Source: an uncultured Acidobacteriota bacterium (GTDB lineage: Bacteria > Acidobacteriota > Thermoanaerobaculia > Gp7-AA8). Taken from it: 45,666 nt of DNA. A program made the position numbers and the translations under genes. Location of the stretch: positions 1 through 45,666 of the forward strand of contig CALMZP010000011.1 in NCBI GenBank assembly GCA_937870635.1. The letters run 5' to 3'. The notes under the pieces were generated by a model. That model did not search any database, had not been told where the DNA came from, and was given only the letters and a program-made list of their open reading frames with translations. Shown piece by piece: positions 9,251 through 20,562 of this stretch (position 1 is its first letter; each line of letters opens with the position of its first letter).

Positions 9251-9667
9251 CTACCGGGCGGTGGACACCGAGTGCTGCCCGGCGAGGCATTCGCCGATGA
9301 TCTCGATGAATTTGTCGAGGTCGAAGGGTTTCAGGATGGAGTTGCACACGGCCGAGTCGGGGATCTTGTCCACGCCGCGCTTGCCGGCCGCCGTGAAGAC
9401 GACGATGTGGGGACGGCCGGTCGGAAAGTCCTGGCCGATCTTCTCGATGAACTCGTATCCGTTGAGCCGGGGCATCATGAGGTCGAGAAGGATGAGGTCG
9501 AATTCACCCTTGTTTCGGACCTTCTCGAGGCCGGCAGCGCCGTCCTCGGCCAGGTCGACCTCGAATTTCATGCGCTTGAGCACTGCCTGCAGGAGCACGC
9601 GAATGGCCAGGTCGTCGTCGATGACGAGGATCCGGCGTCCAGTTCCGTCGATCTTGCTTACAGGCAT
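9251..9667 (-). CDS. Single-domain response regulator
   Basis: A 138-residue CheY-like receiver without an output domain. The acidic pocket is DDD at 17-19, the phospho-acceptor is Asp62 in LILLDLMMP, with Thr92 and Lys113 (ILKPF) completing the site. Such proteins act by protein contacts or as phosphate shuttles. No kinase gene is near, so the partner is unknown. The start at ATG 9667 gives MPVSKIDGTGRRILVIDDD; the purine-rich AGAGG abuts the ATG directly, so a slightly upstream start cannot be excluded. Segment VCNSILKPFDLDKFIEIIG is the usual alpha5 region. Confidence 0.92.
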   Translation of the reverse strand: MPVSKIDGTGRRILVIDDDLAIRVLLQAVLKRMKFEVDLAEDGAAGLEKVRNKGEFDLILLDLMMPRLNGYEFIEKIGQDFPTGRPHIVVFTAAGKRGVDKIPDSAVCNSILKPFDLDKFIEIIGECLAGQHSVSTAR

Positions 9668-9762
9668 CCTCTGCCGCTCGTAAACTCCCGCAATGCGAAA
9701 GACATACCGGGCTGAAGCATTCGCCCTGGTGCTCAGATTACGAGAATTGATGTGCACAAGCA

Positions 9763-12406
<2,644 letters not shown>

Positions 12407-12409
<3 letters not shown>

Positions 12410-13000
12410 TCTCCAGGCATACACGTCCACATTCGCGCGCAGCCTTAACCTGTTGGTCCAGCGTTCGATCTCCTGCTGCAGGCGCTCGCCGCGGAGGGCG
12501 GCGCGGAGCTGTTCGAGGGGGACGCCGGGCTGGCCCTGGCGGCGGCGCTCTTCGATCTCTTCGTTCGAGACGAAAACCAGCGGTGCGAAGCGCTCCTGGA
12601 TGTACTCCTCGACCTGCAGCTGACGTTTGATCAGAGCTTTGAATTCGTCGAGGCTCAGCTCGGCGCGCACCAGGGCGGCTTCGAAGTCGGCAACCGAGGC
12701 GAAGCGGGACTGGATCTGCCGGAGACGGGCGTCGATGGAATCGGCGGTGATATCGGGCGCTCCGAACCGCTCGACGTCACGGAGGCGGAGAGCCTGAGCG
12801 ATCAGGGCCTCAAGGATCTCGCGACGGTATTGGTCGTCGCTCTCCCCGGGGGTCCTGGGGAAAAAGCGCATGTCCGCCATCTGGCCGACTTCGGTCACGG
12901 TCAGGACCTGTTCGTCGATGACCGCGGCGATCCGGTCCACTGTGGCGGCTGAGCCCGGCAGGACTGCCGTCGCTAGGGCGAACAGGAAAAGCTTTCTCAT
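12407..13000 (-). CDS. SurA-type periplasmic chaperone domain protein (no PPIase domain)
   Basis: A 197-residue secreted protein: signal peptide MRKLFLFALATAVLPGSAAT followed by a SurA N-terminal fold (VDRIAAVIDEQVLTVTEV, YRREILEALIAQALRLRDVE). The C-terminal half is helical and there is no parvulin domain, so it is probably a chaperone and not an isomerase. I chose ATG at 12998-13000 because it puts the signal peptide first. It is divergent from hrcA, and its promoter must overlap the hrcA control region; joint heat-shock control is possible but not shown. Confidence 0.8.
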
Positions 13001-13014
13001 TGAAATCGTTAACC

Positions 13015-13043
13015 TTGACACTCTCGAGCCCAATTTCTACTCT
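13015..13043 (+). promoter_or_regulatory. Putative vegetative promoter of the hrcA operon
   Basis: A perfect -35 TTGACA at 13015-13020, a 17-bp spacer, and TACTCT at 13038-13043 as a weaker -10. Transcription would start near 13050, at the left edge of the CIRCE operator, which fits repression by HrcA. Confidence 0.6.
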
Positions 13044-13048
13044 GGGCA

Positions 13049-13075
13049 TTGGCACTCAACAAGGTAGAGTGCTAA
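13049..13075 (+). promoter_or_regulatory. CIRCE operator (HrcA binding site)
   Basis: TTGGCACTC at 13049-13057, a 9-nt spacer, and GAGTGCTAA at 13067-13075. This matches the CIRCE consensus TTAGCACTC-N9-GAGTGCTAA with one change in the left half. HrcA binds such sites and represses heat-shock genes. The operator ends only 6 nt before the hrcA start codon, so it takes the place of any ribosome binding site. Confidence 0.95.
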
Positions 13076-13081
13076 CCGGCG

Positions 13082-14152
13082 ATGGTTCAGAAACTGGAAA
13101 TCCACGATGACCTCGACAGCAGGGCCCGCGAAGTCCTGCGCGAAATCATTCTGCAGCATATCGCCAGCGGCGAGGCGATCAGCTCGCGCACGCTCGCCAA
13201 GTGCGGGCGATTCCATCTTTCACCGGCCAGCCTGCGCAACGTGATGGCCGATCTCGAGGACCTCGGGTACCTCCAGCAGCCGCACACGTCTGCGGGGCGC
13301 GTGCCGACCGACCGCGGCTACCGGTTTTTCATCGATCACATGATGAATGCGACGCGGCTGTCGGAAGAGGAGCGTCACTCGATCGATGATCAGGTGAACC
13401 ACGCCAGCCAGATCGAAGAAGTCCTCCAGCTGACTTCGAAGCTTCTCTCCACGCTCAGCGATCAGGTGGGGGTGGTGTTCATGCCCACGCTCCTGCAGTT
13501 CACCGTGCGAAGCATCGACTTCATCCTCGTCGCCGAGAGCAAGATCATCTGCGTCATCGTCGGGTCGAACGGGGTCGTCGTGAACAAAGTTCTGGAGACC
13601 CGTCTCACGTTCACCCGCGACGAACTGGAGAAGATCGGCCGTTACATCACGGCCGAGTTCAGCGGTCTGACCCTCGACGCGATCCGCCGCCGCCTCATCC
13701 GTATGACGGAGGCGGAACGCGCCCTGCACGACGACATGCTGAAGAAGACGATCGCCCTCGGCATCGAGGCCGTGAACGACGTCGCGCCTGTCGAGCATGA
13801 CCTCTACGTCGAAGGAGCGAGCTCGATCTTTCTGAAGCCGGAGTATGCCGACGCGAACTCCATGCGCAGAACGTTCCTCGCTCTGCAGGAAAAGGAGAAA
13901 CTGATCGAGATCCTGGAGCAGTTCCTGAGTGAGGACGGACTGCAGATTCTGATCGGGTCCGAAAGCGACTTCACCCAGGTGCACAATTTCAGCATCGTGG
14001 CCCGCCGCTATGGCAACCAGGCCGCGCCGCTGGGAATGGTCGGTATCATCGGTCCGATGCGCATGGAGTACGCTCGCGTCGCGCCGCTGGTCGACTACCT
14101 CGGCCGCGCGCTCAGCAGCAAGATCGAGGAAGAACAGGAGCGCAAACAGTGA
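13082..14152 (+). CDS. hrcA: Heat-inducible transcription repressor HrcA
   Basis: Represses the dnaK operon by binding CIRCE and needs GroEL to stay active in other bacteria. The 356-residue protein has the N-terminal winged helix (SSRTLAKCGRFHLSPASLRNVMADLEDLGYLQ, with QPHTSAGRVPTDRGYRFF after it), the GAF-like middle and a C-terminal domain with LGMVGIIGPMRMEYARV. It is first in hrcA-grpE-dnaK-dnaJ and sits right behind a CIRCE site, so it is autoregulated. No Shine-Dalgarno motif precedes the ATG. The stop overlaps the grpE start (GTGA). Confidence 0.97.
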   Translation: MVQKLEIHDDLDSRAREVLREIILQHIASGEAISSRTLAKCGRFHLSPASLRNVMADLEDLGYLQQPHTSAGRVPTDRGYRFFIDHMMNATRLSEEERHSIDDQVNHASQIEEVLQLTSKLLSTLSDQVGVVFMPTLLQFTVRSIDFILVAESKIICVIVGSNGVVVNKVLETRLTFTRDELEKIGRYITAEFSGLTLDAIRRRLIRMTEAERALHDDMLKKTIALGIEAVNDVAPVEHDLYVEGASSIFLKPEYADANSMRRTFLALQEKEKLIEILEQFLSEDGLQILIGSESDFTQVHNFSIVARRYGNQAAPLGMVGIIGPMRMEYARVAPLVDYLGRALSSKIEEEQERKQ

Positions 14153-14748
14153 CGAACGACAAGATGCCTGACGACGACCGGTACGTCATCGAAGACACCG
14201 GCGAGAGCATCGAAGACATCGAGCACGAGATGGAAGTGGCCGCGGAAGAAGCCGCGGACGCAACCGGCAGCTCCAGTCCTGAGCCGGCCGGGACCGAGTC
14301 GGCGGACGTCGCCGAATGGAAGAACCGCTACCTGCGGACGCTCGCGGACTTCGAAAACTTCCGCAAGCGCTCGGAACGTGAGAAGACCGAGTTCTTCAAG
14401 TATGCGCTGGCGGGTACGTTCAAGGACCTGCTCCCCATTCTCGACAACTTCGACCGGGCACTCGACCATGCCGAAGAGGGGGACGACTTTCACAAGGGCG
14501 TGCTTCTCATCTACAAACAGCTGTTCGACATGCTGAGGAAGGCCGGCCTCCGCCCGATCGAAGACCGGCAGGTGACGTTCGATCCCAACATCCATGAGGC
14601 GGTCATCCGCGAAGAAAACGATTCGGTTCCGAACCAGACGGTCCTGGAAGTCCTCCAGAAGGGCTACTTCCTTCACGACCGTCTGCTGCGGCCGGCGCTG
14701 GTGAAGGTGGCCGTGGGGGGACCGGAACGGGACGTTGAGGTACAGTAG
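14149..14748 (+). CDS. grpE: Nucleotide exchange factor GrpE
   Basis: Releases ADP from DnaK in the chaperone cycle. The 199-residue protein has an acidic disordered N-terminus, a long coiled coil (WKNRYLRTLADFENFRKRSE) and the C-terminal beta domain (YQxGY-like LLRPALVKVAVG). The start is GTG at 14149, overlapping the hrcA stop by 4 nt, which implies translational coupling. Family length is normal. Confidence 0.96.
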   Translation: MTNDKMPDDDRYVIEDTGESIEDIEHEMEVAAEEAADATGSSSPEPAGTESADVAEWKNRYLRTLADFENFRKRSEREKTEFFKYALAGTFKDLLPILDNFDRALDHAEEGDDFHKGVLLIYKQLFDMLRKAGLRPIEDRQVTFDPNIHEAVIREENDSVPNQTVLEVLQKGYFLHDRLLRPALVKVAVGGPERDVEVQ

Positions 14749-14787
14749 TGGAAGAAAGCGTCCCGAGTCCTGTTAACTTAGGTTTCC

Positions 14788-16626
14788 ATGCCGAAAATCA
14801 TCGGAATTGATCTCGGCACGACCAACTCGTGCGTTGCGGTCGTCGACGTGACCACGCCGCAGGTCATGCCGAACCGGGAGGGGAGCCGCACCACCCCCTC
14901 TGTGGTCGGCTTCACGGAGGATGGGGAGCGCCTCGTCGGCCAGATCGCGAAACGCCAGGCGATCACGAATCCCTACAATACCGTCTACGCGATCAAGCGG
15001 CTCATCGGGCGGAAGTTCGAATCCGAGGAGGTCGGGCACGCCCGGAAGATCCTTCCGTACCAGATGGTCCCCGCGTCGAACAGCGACGTGAAAGTGAAGA
15101 TCCGCGATCGCGAATTTTCGCCGGAGGAGATCTCGGCGTTCGTGCTGATGGAGATCAAGAGCTTCGCGGAGGAGTTCCTCGGCGAGCCGGTGACGGAAGC
15201 CATCATCACGGTCCCCGCGTACTTCAACGACTCGCAGCGCCAGGCCACCCGCGATGCCGGAAAGATCGCCGGACTGGACGTGCTGCGCATCATCAACGAG
15301 CCGACCGCGGCCGCCCTCGCATATGGCCTCGACAACCGTCAGAACCAGATCATCGCCGTCTACGATCTCGGCGGCGGGACGTTCGACATCTCGATCCTCA
15401 AGCTCGAGGACGGACTCTTCGAGGTCCTCTCCACATCAGGCGACACGTATCTCGGCGGCGAGGATTTCGACAAGCGGATCATGGACTGGCTGATCGAAGG
15501 ATTCCGCCGGGACACCGGAATCGATCTGACAGAGGACCGCATGGCGCTGCAGCGGCTCAAGGAAGCCGCCGAGCGCGCGAAGTGCGAGTTGTCGATCTCC
15601 GCCGAGACGCGCGTCACGCTGCCCTTCATCTCCGCCGACGCATCGGGTCCGAAGCATCTCAACAGCGTTCTCACGCGCCATGAATTCGAGCGTCTGGTAG
15701 AAGACCTCGTTCAGAAGACGATCGCGCCAGTGAACGACGCGCTGCACCAGGCCGGACTCCGCCCCGACCAGGTCGACGAAGTCGTGCTGGTCGGCGGCCA
15801 GACCCGCATGCCTCGCGTCATCGAGGCCGTCCAGAAAGTATTCGGCAAGGAGCCGAACCGCAACATCAACCCCGACGAAGTCGTCGCAGTCGGCGCGGCC
15901 ATCCAGGGCGGCATCCTCCGGGGCGACATCAAGGACATGGTGCTGCTCGACGTGACGCCGCTCTCCCTCGGCATCGAGACGCACGGCGGTCTCTTCACGA
16001 AACTGATCGAGCGCAACTCCACGATCCCGACCAAGAACTCCCTCATCTTCACCACCGTCGCCGACAACCAGAGCAAGGTGCAGGTTCACGTGCTGCAGGG
16101 CGAGCGCGAATTTGCACGCGAGAACAAGTCCCTCGGAAAGTTCGACCTCGTCGGCATTCCGGCAGCCCCTCGCGGCGTCCCGCAGATCGAAGTCACGTTC
16201 TCGCTCGATTCGAACGGCATCGTCAGCGTCACTGCCCGCGACCAGGCTACCGGCCAGTCGACCGGCGTGCAGATCAACCCGGCCGGCGGCCTCTCCAAAG
16301 ACGAGATCGAGCGCATCCTGCATGAGGCGACCGAGTTCTCGAGGACCGACGCGGCCCGCCGCGAGATCCGCATGGTGCAGAACAAGCTCGAGGGCATGAT
16401 CTACACGAACGAGAAGGTATTCCGCGAGTTCGGCAAACTTCTGACGGATGCCGACCGCGAAAAGGTCCAGAAAGTCATCACCAAGGCGAAGGACGCGGCG
16501 AACTCGGAAGAGAAGCAGGTCCTCAACGACGCGATCTTCGAGTTGCAGAATGCCTCGCGCATCCTCACCGGCGTGATGCTCTACAACCCGATGAAACTCG
16601 GATCGCCGACGGATACTCCGTCGTAG
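14788..16626 (+). CDS. dnaK: Molecular chaperone DnaK (Hsp70)
   Basis: ATP-driven Hsp70 that folds and protects proteins. The 612-residue protein shows the three ATPase signatures: [29 protein letters not shown] and [13 protein letters not shown]. The substrate domain ([14 protein letters not shown]) and helical lid follow; the C-terminal tail is short, ending SPTDTPS without the EEVD-like acidic run seen in many homologues. Upstream of the ATG a weak TAGG ribosome binding site exists, and a TAACTT hexamer at 14774-14779 lies 8 nt before the start, so a second internal promoter is possible. Confidence 0.98.
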   Translation: MPKIIGIDLGTTNSCVAVVDVTTPQVMPNREGSRTTPSVVGFTEDGERLVGQIAKRQAITNPYNTVYAIKRLIGRKFESEEVGHARKILPYQMVPASNSDVKVKIRDREFSPEEISAFVLMEIKSFAEEFLGEPVTEAIITVPAYFNDSQRQATRDAGKIAGLDVLRIINEPTAAALAYGLDNRQNQIIAVYDLGGGTFDISILKLEDGLFEVLSTSGDTYLGGEDFDKRIMDWLIEGFRRDTGIDLTEDRMALQRLKEAAERAKCELSISAETRVTLPFISADASGPKHLNSVLTRHEFERLVEDLVQKTIAPVNDALHQAGLRPDQVDEVVLVGGQTRMPRVIEAVQKVFGKEPNRNINPDEVVAVGAAIQGGILRGDIKDMVLLDVTPLSLGIETHGGLFTKLIERNSTIPTKNSLIFTTVADNQSKVQVHVLQGEREFARENKSLGKFDLVGIPAAPRGVPQIEVTFSLDSNGIVSVTARDQATGQSTGVQINPAGGLSKDEIERILHEATEFSRTDAARREIRMVQNKLEGMIYTNEKVFREFGKLLTDADREKVQKVITKAKDAANSEEKQVLNDAIFELQNASRILTGVMLYNPMKLGSPTDTPS

Positions 16627-16693
16627 CTCACCGCTGACGCCTCGCAGCTCAGGGGCAATTCTCCTGTCAGCTGTGAGCCGTGAGCTGTGAGCT
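16625..16693. repeat. Degenerate heptamer hairpin, unit GTGAGCT, inside the dnaK-dnaJ gap
   Basis: Inverted units agctcac at 16625-16631 and gtgagcc/gtgagct units at 16674-16693. The left arm starts inside the dnaK TAG stop codon. It occupies the intercistronic gap of a heat-shock operon and could reduce dnaJ expression relative to dnaK or stabilise the upstream mRNA. Confidence 0.6.
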
Positions 16694-16703
16694 CCTGAAA
16701 ACC

Positions 16704-17816
16704 ATGGCCTCAGTGGAAAAACGCGATTATTACGAAGTCCTCGGTGTCGAACGCGGCGCAAGCATCGACGACATCAAGAAGGCTTACCGCAAGCTTGCGC
16801 TGAAGTACCACCCCGACAAGAACCCCGGCAACGCTCAGGCGGAGGAGCACTTCAAGGAAGCGGCTGAAGCGTACGGCGTGCTCTCCGACGAGGAAAAGCG
16901 CGCCCGGTACGACCGCTACGGGCATCAGGGAATGTCGGGCATGGGCGGTTTCGACCCCAGCCAGTTCTCCGACTTTGGCGACATCCTTGGCGACCTTTTC
17001 GGATTCGGCGATTTCTTCGGCGGAGGCCGGCGGCGCTCGAACCGTCCCGCGCGCGGGAACGATCTCCGGTACGACCTGCAGATCGAGTTCGAGGAAGCGG
17101 TGTTCGGCAAGGAGGTCTCGCTGGACATCCCGCGGACGATCGTCTGCGAGACGTGCACCGGTTCCGGCGCGAAGCCGGGTACCTCGCCGGTGACGTGTAC
17201 CGGGTGCGGCGGCCGCGGCCAGGTGCGCTACTCACAGGGTTTCTTTGCCGTGGCCAGGACATGCCCGCAGTGCGGCGGCGCCGGCAAAGTCATCAAGGAG
17301 CCCTGCGTGAGCTGTTCCGGAGCGGGGCGGCTCCGCGAAACGAAGACGATCTCGGTGAAGATTCCCGCGGGGGTCGACGACGGATCGCGGCTGCGTGTCG
17401 CCGGAGAAGGAGAGGCCGGCTGGAACGGCGGCCCGCCGGGCGATCTTTACGTCTTCATCTCGGTGAAGGAACACGCGAAGTTCCAGCGCCGCGACTACGA
17501 CATCCATTCTGAACATCCGGTCAGCTTCACTCAGGCGGCGCTGGGGGCCGAGGTGAAGATCGATACGATCGATGGCAGGGAGACGTTGAAGGTTCCTCCC
17601 GGCACGCAGCCGAATCAGGTGTTCCGGCTGCGGAGCAAGGGAGTGCAGTTCCTCGACGGCAGCGGCCGGGGCGACCACTACGTGCATGTCGTGGTGAAGA
17701 TCCCGGCCTCGCTGACGGACGAGCAGCGCCGTCTTCTCGAGCAGCTGGCCGCCATGGAAGGCGAGCATCCCCCCGAGAGAGGCGTCCTCGACAAAGTCAA
17801 AGAGTTCTTCCAGTAA
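16704..17816 (+). CDS. dnaJ: Chaperone DnaJ (Hsp40, type I)
   Basis: Delivers substrates to DnaK and stimulates its ATPase. The 370-residue protein has the J domain with HPD at 36-38 ([10 protein letters not shown]), a short G/F region ([16 protein letters not shown]), four CxxCxGxG zinc motifs ([32 protein letters not shown]) and the C-terminal substrate domains. I chose ATG 16704, which yields the usual [15 protein letters not shown] start. No strong ribosome binding site precedes it. Last gene of the hrcA operon. Confidence 0.97.
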   Translation: MASVEKRDYYEVLGVERGASIDDIKKAYRKLALKYHPDKNPGNAQAEEHFKEAAEAYGVLSDEEKRARYDRYGHQGMSGMGGFDPSQFSDFGDILGDLFGFGDFFGGGRRRSNRPARGNDLRYDLQIEFEEAVFGKEVSLDIPRTIVCETCTGSGAKPGTSPVTCTGCGGRGQVRYSQGFFAVARTCPQCGGAGKVIKEPCVSCSGAGRLRETKTISVKIPAGVDDGSRLRVAGEGEAGWNGGPPGDLYVFISVKEHAKFQRRDYDIHSEHPVSFTQAALGAEVKIDTIDGRETLKVPPGTQPNQVFRLRSKGVQFLDGSGRGDHYVHVVVKIPASLTDEQRRLLEQLAAMEGEHPPERGVLDKVKEFFQ

Positions 17817-17820
17817 ACGG

Positions 17821-17843
17821 GCTTGGTGCTTAGTGCTTGGTGC
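17821..17843. repeat. Solo half array of the GTGCTTG heptamer
   Basis: Three units (gcttggtgcttagtgcttgg) directly after the dnaJ stop, with no inverted partner nearby. It lies between convergent genes. Confidence 0.75.
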
Positions 17844-17856
17844 GGCGAACCGTAGC

Positions 17857-18081
17857 TCACTGATTCGTGTCGTCGAGCGCCTGCTGATTCTTTTTGTCCT
17901 GTTCCTGTTTGATCGACTCCGCTTTCTTCCTGGCGCGCTGACCGGCTTCGAACGCTTCTTCCTCGGCCGTCTTCTGCCTGGTGGACGTGGTCGCGGAGGT
18001 ATCCGTGGTGGTTGACGTCGTCGCAGACTGCTGACACGAGGCTGCCAGCAGAATCAGAAAAGCCGCAAGGATGCTCTTCAT
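17857..18081 (-). CDS. Small lipoprotein of unknown function
   Basis: A 74-residue protein with a lipoprotein signal (MKSILAAFLILLAASC, lipobox LAAS-C at Cys16), a Thr/Ser-rich linker and a charged helical tail (AEEEAFEAGQRARKKAES). It has a strong ribosome binding site, GAGGAGG, 7 nt before the ATG, which decides the start. The tail could be a coiled coil. It is divergent from the methyltransferase-like gene at 18118. No function can be given. Confidence 0.75.
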   Translation of the reverse strand: MKSILAAFLILLAASCQQSATTSTTTDTSATTSTRQKTAEEEAFEAGQRARKKAESIKQEQDKKNQQALDDTNQ

Positions 18082-18117
18082 TCGTTCCTCCTCAGGGTCA
18101 TGGTAGAACACGCCACC

Positions 18118-18582
18118 ATGCGAATCGCGGAGATGCTTCGCTTCCTGCCGCCACCCGTTCTTTTCATGATCTGCTTCGCATCGTCTTCGTTGGGAGAACG
18201 ACTGCGGCCGTGGCCCGTCACGCTTGACCATCGCGTCGGTGTCGGAATCGGAGCCGCGATTCTCGTCGCCGCCGCGACTTTCGGATCGTGGGCGGCCTAC
18301 GAGATGTGGCGGCATCACACGCCGCTCGAGCCCGGCCATGTTCCCAGGAAGCTCGTGACGACGGGCCCGTTCCGGTTCACGCGGAACCCGCTGTACGTGA
18401 CACTGGTGCTGATTGTGGTCGCTTCCGGCTTCATGATTGAGTCAGCATGGTTCTTCGTCGGGGCGGCCGCGCTGGCCGTGCTTCTCGATCGCCTGGTGAT
18501 CGTTCGCGAAGAACGAGTCATTCGCGAACACTTCGGAGAGGAGTACGAGGCGTACATCGCAAGTGTGCGGCGGTGGGTGTGA
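18118..18582 (+). CDS. Isoprenylcysteine carboxyl methyltransferase-like membrane protein
   Basis: A 154-residue membrane protein of the ICMT/PEMT-like family: several hydrophobic helices, the conserved RKLVTTGPFRFTRNPLYVT segment (SAM-binding HxxxxGPY/F-RHPxY variant) and the tail LLDRLVIVREERVIREHFGE ending in RRWV. Bacterial members methylate small or lipid-linked molecules; the substrate here is unknown. ATG 18118 is chosen over ATG 18100 because a TAGAAC hexamer at 18104-18109 could be a leaderless -10. The tail of a second copy survives at 18898-19008. Confidence 0.75.
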   Translation: MRIAEMLRFLPPPVLFMICFASSSLGERLRPWPVTLDHRVGVGIGAAILVAAATFGSWAAYEMWRHHTPLEPGHVPRKLVTTGPFRFTRNPLYVTLVLIVVASGFMIESAWFFVGAAALAVLLDRLVIVREERVIREHFGEEYEAYIASVRRWV

Positions 18583-18584
18583 TC

Positions 18585-18618
18585 GTGCTTGGTGCTTGGT
18601 GCTTGGTGCTTGGTGTTG
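18585..18618. repeat. GTGCTTG heptamer array abutting a broken transposase
   Basis: Four and a half direct units (gtgcttg) begin 2 nt after the preceding stop codon and end at the break point of the IS3 orfB remnant. There is no inverted partner. The transposase reading frame runs straight into the array after the codon for DCFDN. Confidence 0.85.
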
Positions 18619-18897
18619 TCGAAGCAGTCGCCGACCGATCCCATCGACGGCCGTATGCCGGCTTCGCGACATCGCTTCCCAGACTCGATGGACGTGTACT
18701 CGCAACCTTGATCGGAGTGAAAAAACACGCCGTCAGGACGACGCTGCTCGGATCGTCTGCTCCGACGTCATACTCACGCGACAGCTCCTTCGCGGATCGG
18801 CCGGACGGAGCGAGCCGCACTAACTGCTCCTGCAACTCCGCTGAATATCGCTTTTGCGTCGTTCCCATCAGGTGTCCACGAAACCGGGTCAACTCCA
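18616..18897 (-). mobile_element. Decayed IS3-family insertion sequence
   Basis: On the minus strand the N-terminus of an OrfA-type protein (MGTTQKRYSAELQEQLVRLA, from 18868) runs for about 45 residues, then a deletion joins it in another frame to the C-terminal integrase part of OrfB (HSDQGCEYTS, GIRPSMGSVGDCFDN). One terminus is visible: TGGAGTTGACCCGG on the minus strand, with the complementary tgtccacgaaaccgggtcaa at 18873-18892. The catalytic core is lost, so the element is dead. The other end has been replaced by a heptamer array. Confidence 0.88.
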
Positions 18898-19008
18898 CTT
18901 CTCCTGCTGCTGGACCGTCTCGTTGTCGTGCGCGAAGAGCGCGTCATCCGCGAGCACTTCGGTCAGGAGTACGCAGGCTTTAGGAAGCGCGTCCGGCGCT
19001 GGATCTGA
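18898..19008 (+). pseudogene. C-terminal fragment of a second isoprenylcysteine methyltransferase-like gene
   Basis: Immediately outside the IS end, a plus-strand frame encodes DRLVVVREERVIREHFGQEY and ends in RRWI-stop at 19006-19008. This matches the C-terminus of the intact gene at 18118-18582 almost residue for residue, with synonymous and conservative changes that show it is an old paralogue and not a recent copy. The IS insertion and later deletion removed its 5' part. Confidence 0.88.
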
Positions 19009-19021
19009 TTCGCGCCGGCGG

Positions 19022-19588
19022 TCAACGGATGACGGTCATCCTCTTGATCTGCAGCCGCTCTCCGGCCGCATCGCGCGATCGCTGATCGTACGTTGCCTCG
19101 ATTCTGTACAGGACGGGCTCGCTGTCGACGATGACGCCGAAGACCGTGAACTCTCCGTCGAGATGCGGGGCGTCTGCCAGCAGAATCGAGAAGGATGTCT
19201 CCCCGCTGTCCGGATCATCACCATGGGCGAGGGAGATGATGCCTCGCTGATGCTTCAGCGGACCCGCCTCGAGCGCGATTGGCGCGATGACGGCGCGCTG
19301 CGCATCGGTCAGCGGAACCTCCCGGTCCTCGGCCGTCGCCGTTTGCGCGACGAACCGCTGTTCCACGCGATAGAAGTACATCGAGTCATACACGCCGGCC
19401 TCGACGAGTTTCAGGAACTGCGCGACGGTTTTCGGTGCAATCTCCGGGAGGAGGCGGATCGTCAGCGTGCCGGCTGTTGTTGTCATCTCTACCCGCGGGG
19501 CCTGCGGCGCAGCCACGGACGGTGCCGTCGATGTACACGCGGTGAAAATGACGAGGACGGAAAGCAGGGAAAGCTTCATGCGCGGCAT
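19022..19588 (-). CDS. Cyclophilin-type peptidyl-prolyl isomerase, lipoprotein
   Basis: A 188-residue exported cyclophilin. The N-terminus is a lipoprotein signal (LSLLSVLVIFTACTS, Cys at the TAC-S step). The domain begins VEMTTTAGTLTIRLLPEIAPKTVAQFLKLVEAG and continues with YDSMYFYRV and GIISLAHGD; the central active-site loop is diverged from the FHRVIPGFMIQGGD of typical cyclophilins (FYRVEQRFVAQTAT), so catalytic strength is uncertain. It likely works on the periplasmic side of a membrane. A start at the inner ATG (19579) is also possible. Confidence 0.85.
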   Translation of the reverse strand: MPRMKLSLLSVLVIFTACTSTAPSVAAPQAPRVEMTTTAGTLTIRLLPEIAPKTVAQFLKLVEAGVYDSMYFYRVEQRFVAQTATAEDREVPLTDAQRAVIAPIALEAGPLKHQRGIISLAHGDDPDSGETSFSILLADAPHLDGEFTVFGVIVDSEPVLYRIEATYDQRSRDAAGERLQIKRMTVIR

Positions 19589-19605
19589 TGTGCCAAAGGA
19601 TCGCG

Positions 19606-20487
19606 TTACAGCCGCGTCACGGCTGCGAGGTAGAGGCGCGAGAATTGTTCGCGCAGGCCGAACTCGCGGTCGATGTCGAACATGCCGAAGAGCTCGAGGA
19701 TTTTGGGAAAGCCGGCGTGGTACGTCGCGCTGATCAGCGACCGCCGTGTCGGCCAGAACGACCGTTCATTCGAGATCGCCGACCACTGCTGCTCGACCGT
19801 CGAACCTCCCGACGGTTCGGCGAACCAGCAGCCTTCGTAACGGTGTCCGCCATGGTCGAAGCTCACCAGGCCGGAAAGATGCGCCGCGTACGTCTCGTGC
19901 CGGGCCGACGTCTCGTCCGGAGCCACGTGCGTATCGACGAACAGCAGCCCGTCGTCCGCCGTGATCGCCCGAAGCGTCCGCAGGAACGCGAAAGGATTGT
20001 CGAGATGGTAGAGCAGCCCGCAGCAGACGACCGCGTCGAAGCGCCCATCGCGCTCGGGCGAGAGGGTCTTTACGTCGCGAAGTTCGAAGCGCAGGTTATC
20101 CAGGCCAAAGTATTCGCGGATCATCTCCCCCTTCTCGAGATTGCCGGCGCGCCCCTCCATCCCTGTGACATCCCACCCCTCGCGCGCCAGCTCGAAAGAG
20201 AGACCTCCTTCGAGCGACCCGAGGTCGAGGATGCGGAGCGGCCGTGGGGAGGCCACGAAGCGCCGGATCAGGCTCTTGATCGTGGTCGTCCGGGGATCGT
20301 CGCCGATCAGGCCCTTGTCCCGGCCGAGCGTCGATTCGGTTTCCGACAGCGGGATGTTGTGCCCGGTCCACTCCAGGCGGCGGATGGCCTCGAGGCGCCG
20401 GCGATCGGGATTTTGTAGGATGTCGCGGATTTTGAGGTCGGTCTCGTTCACGCGCGCGTCAGGGTACCTCAGCCCGATGGAATGCAC
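19606..20487 (-). CDS. SAM-dependent methyltransferase
   Basis: A 293-residue class I methyltransferase. Motif I is RILDLGSLEGGLSFELA, the acidic loop is GMEGR, and the post-motif DAVVCCGLLYHLDNPFAFL is typical of small-molecule or sugar methyltransferases of the Methyltransf_11/CmoB-like group. Substrate unknown. The start is GTG (rc of 20485-20487) giving MHSIGLRYPD. Its 3' end is 17 nt from the cyclophilin gene start, so the two are probably co-transcribed. Confidence 0.85.
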   Translation of the reverse strand: MHSIGLRYPDARVNETDLKIRDILQNPDRRRLEAIRRLEWTGHNIPLSETESTLGRDKGLIGDDPRTTTIKSLIRRFVASPRPLRILDLGSLEGGLSFELAREGWDVTGMEGRAGNLEKGEMIREYFGLDNLRFELRDVKTLSPERDGRFDAVVCCGLLYHLDNPFAFLRTLRAITADDGLLFVDTHVAPDETSARHETYAAHLSGLVSFDHGGHRYEGCWFAEPSGGSTVEQQWSAISNERSFWPTRRSLISATYHAGFPKILELFGMFDIDREFGLREQFSRLYLAAVTRL

Positions 20488-20562
20488 GCGGTCGAGCCCG
20501 CCTTCTCACATGGGTCCGGATGGCGGCGAAATCGCATACGTACGTCATCCACGGAGGTGCTG

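Noticed and set aside
15436-16761. 441-codon minus-strand frame opposite dnaK
   Set aside because: Antisense shadow of DnaK, a well-known source of false genes.
18616-18897. Intact IS3 transposase
   Set aside because: OrfA and OrfB are joined by a large deletion in different frames, the catalytic domain is mostly lost and only one terminus is visible.
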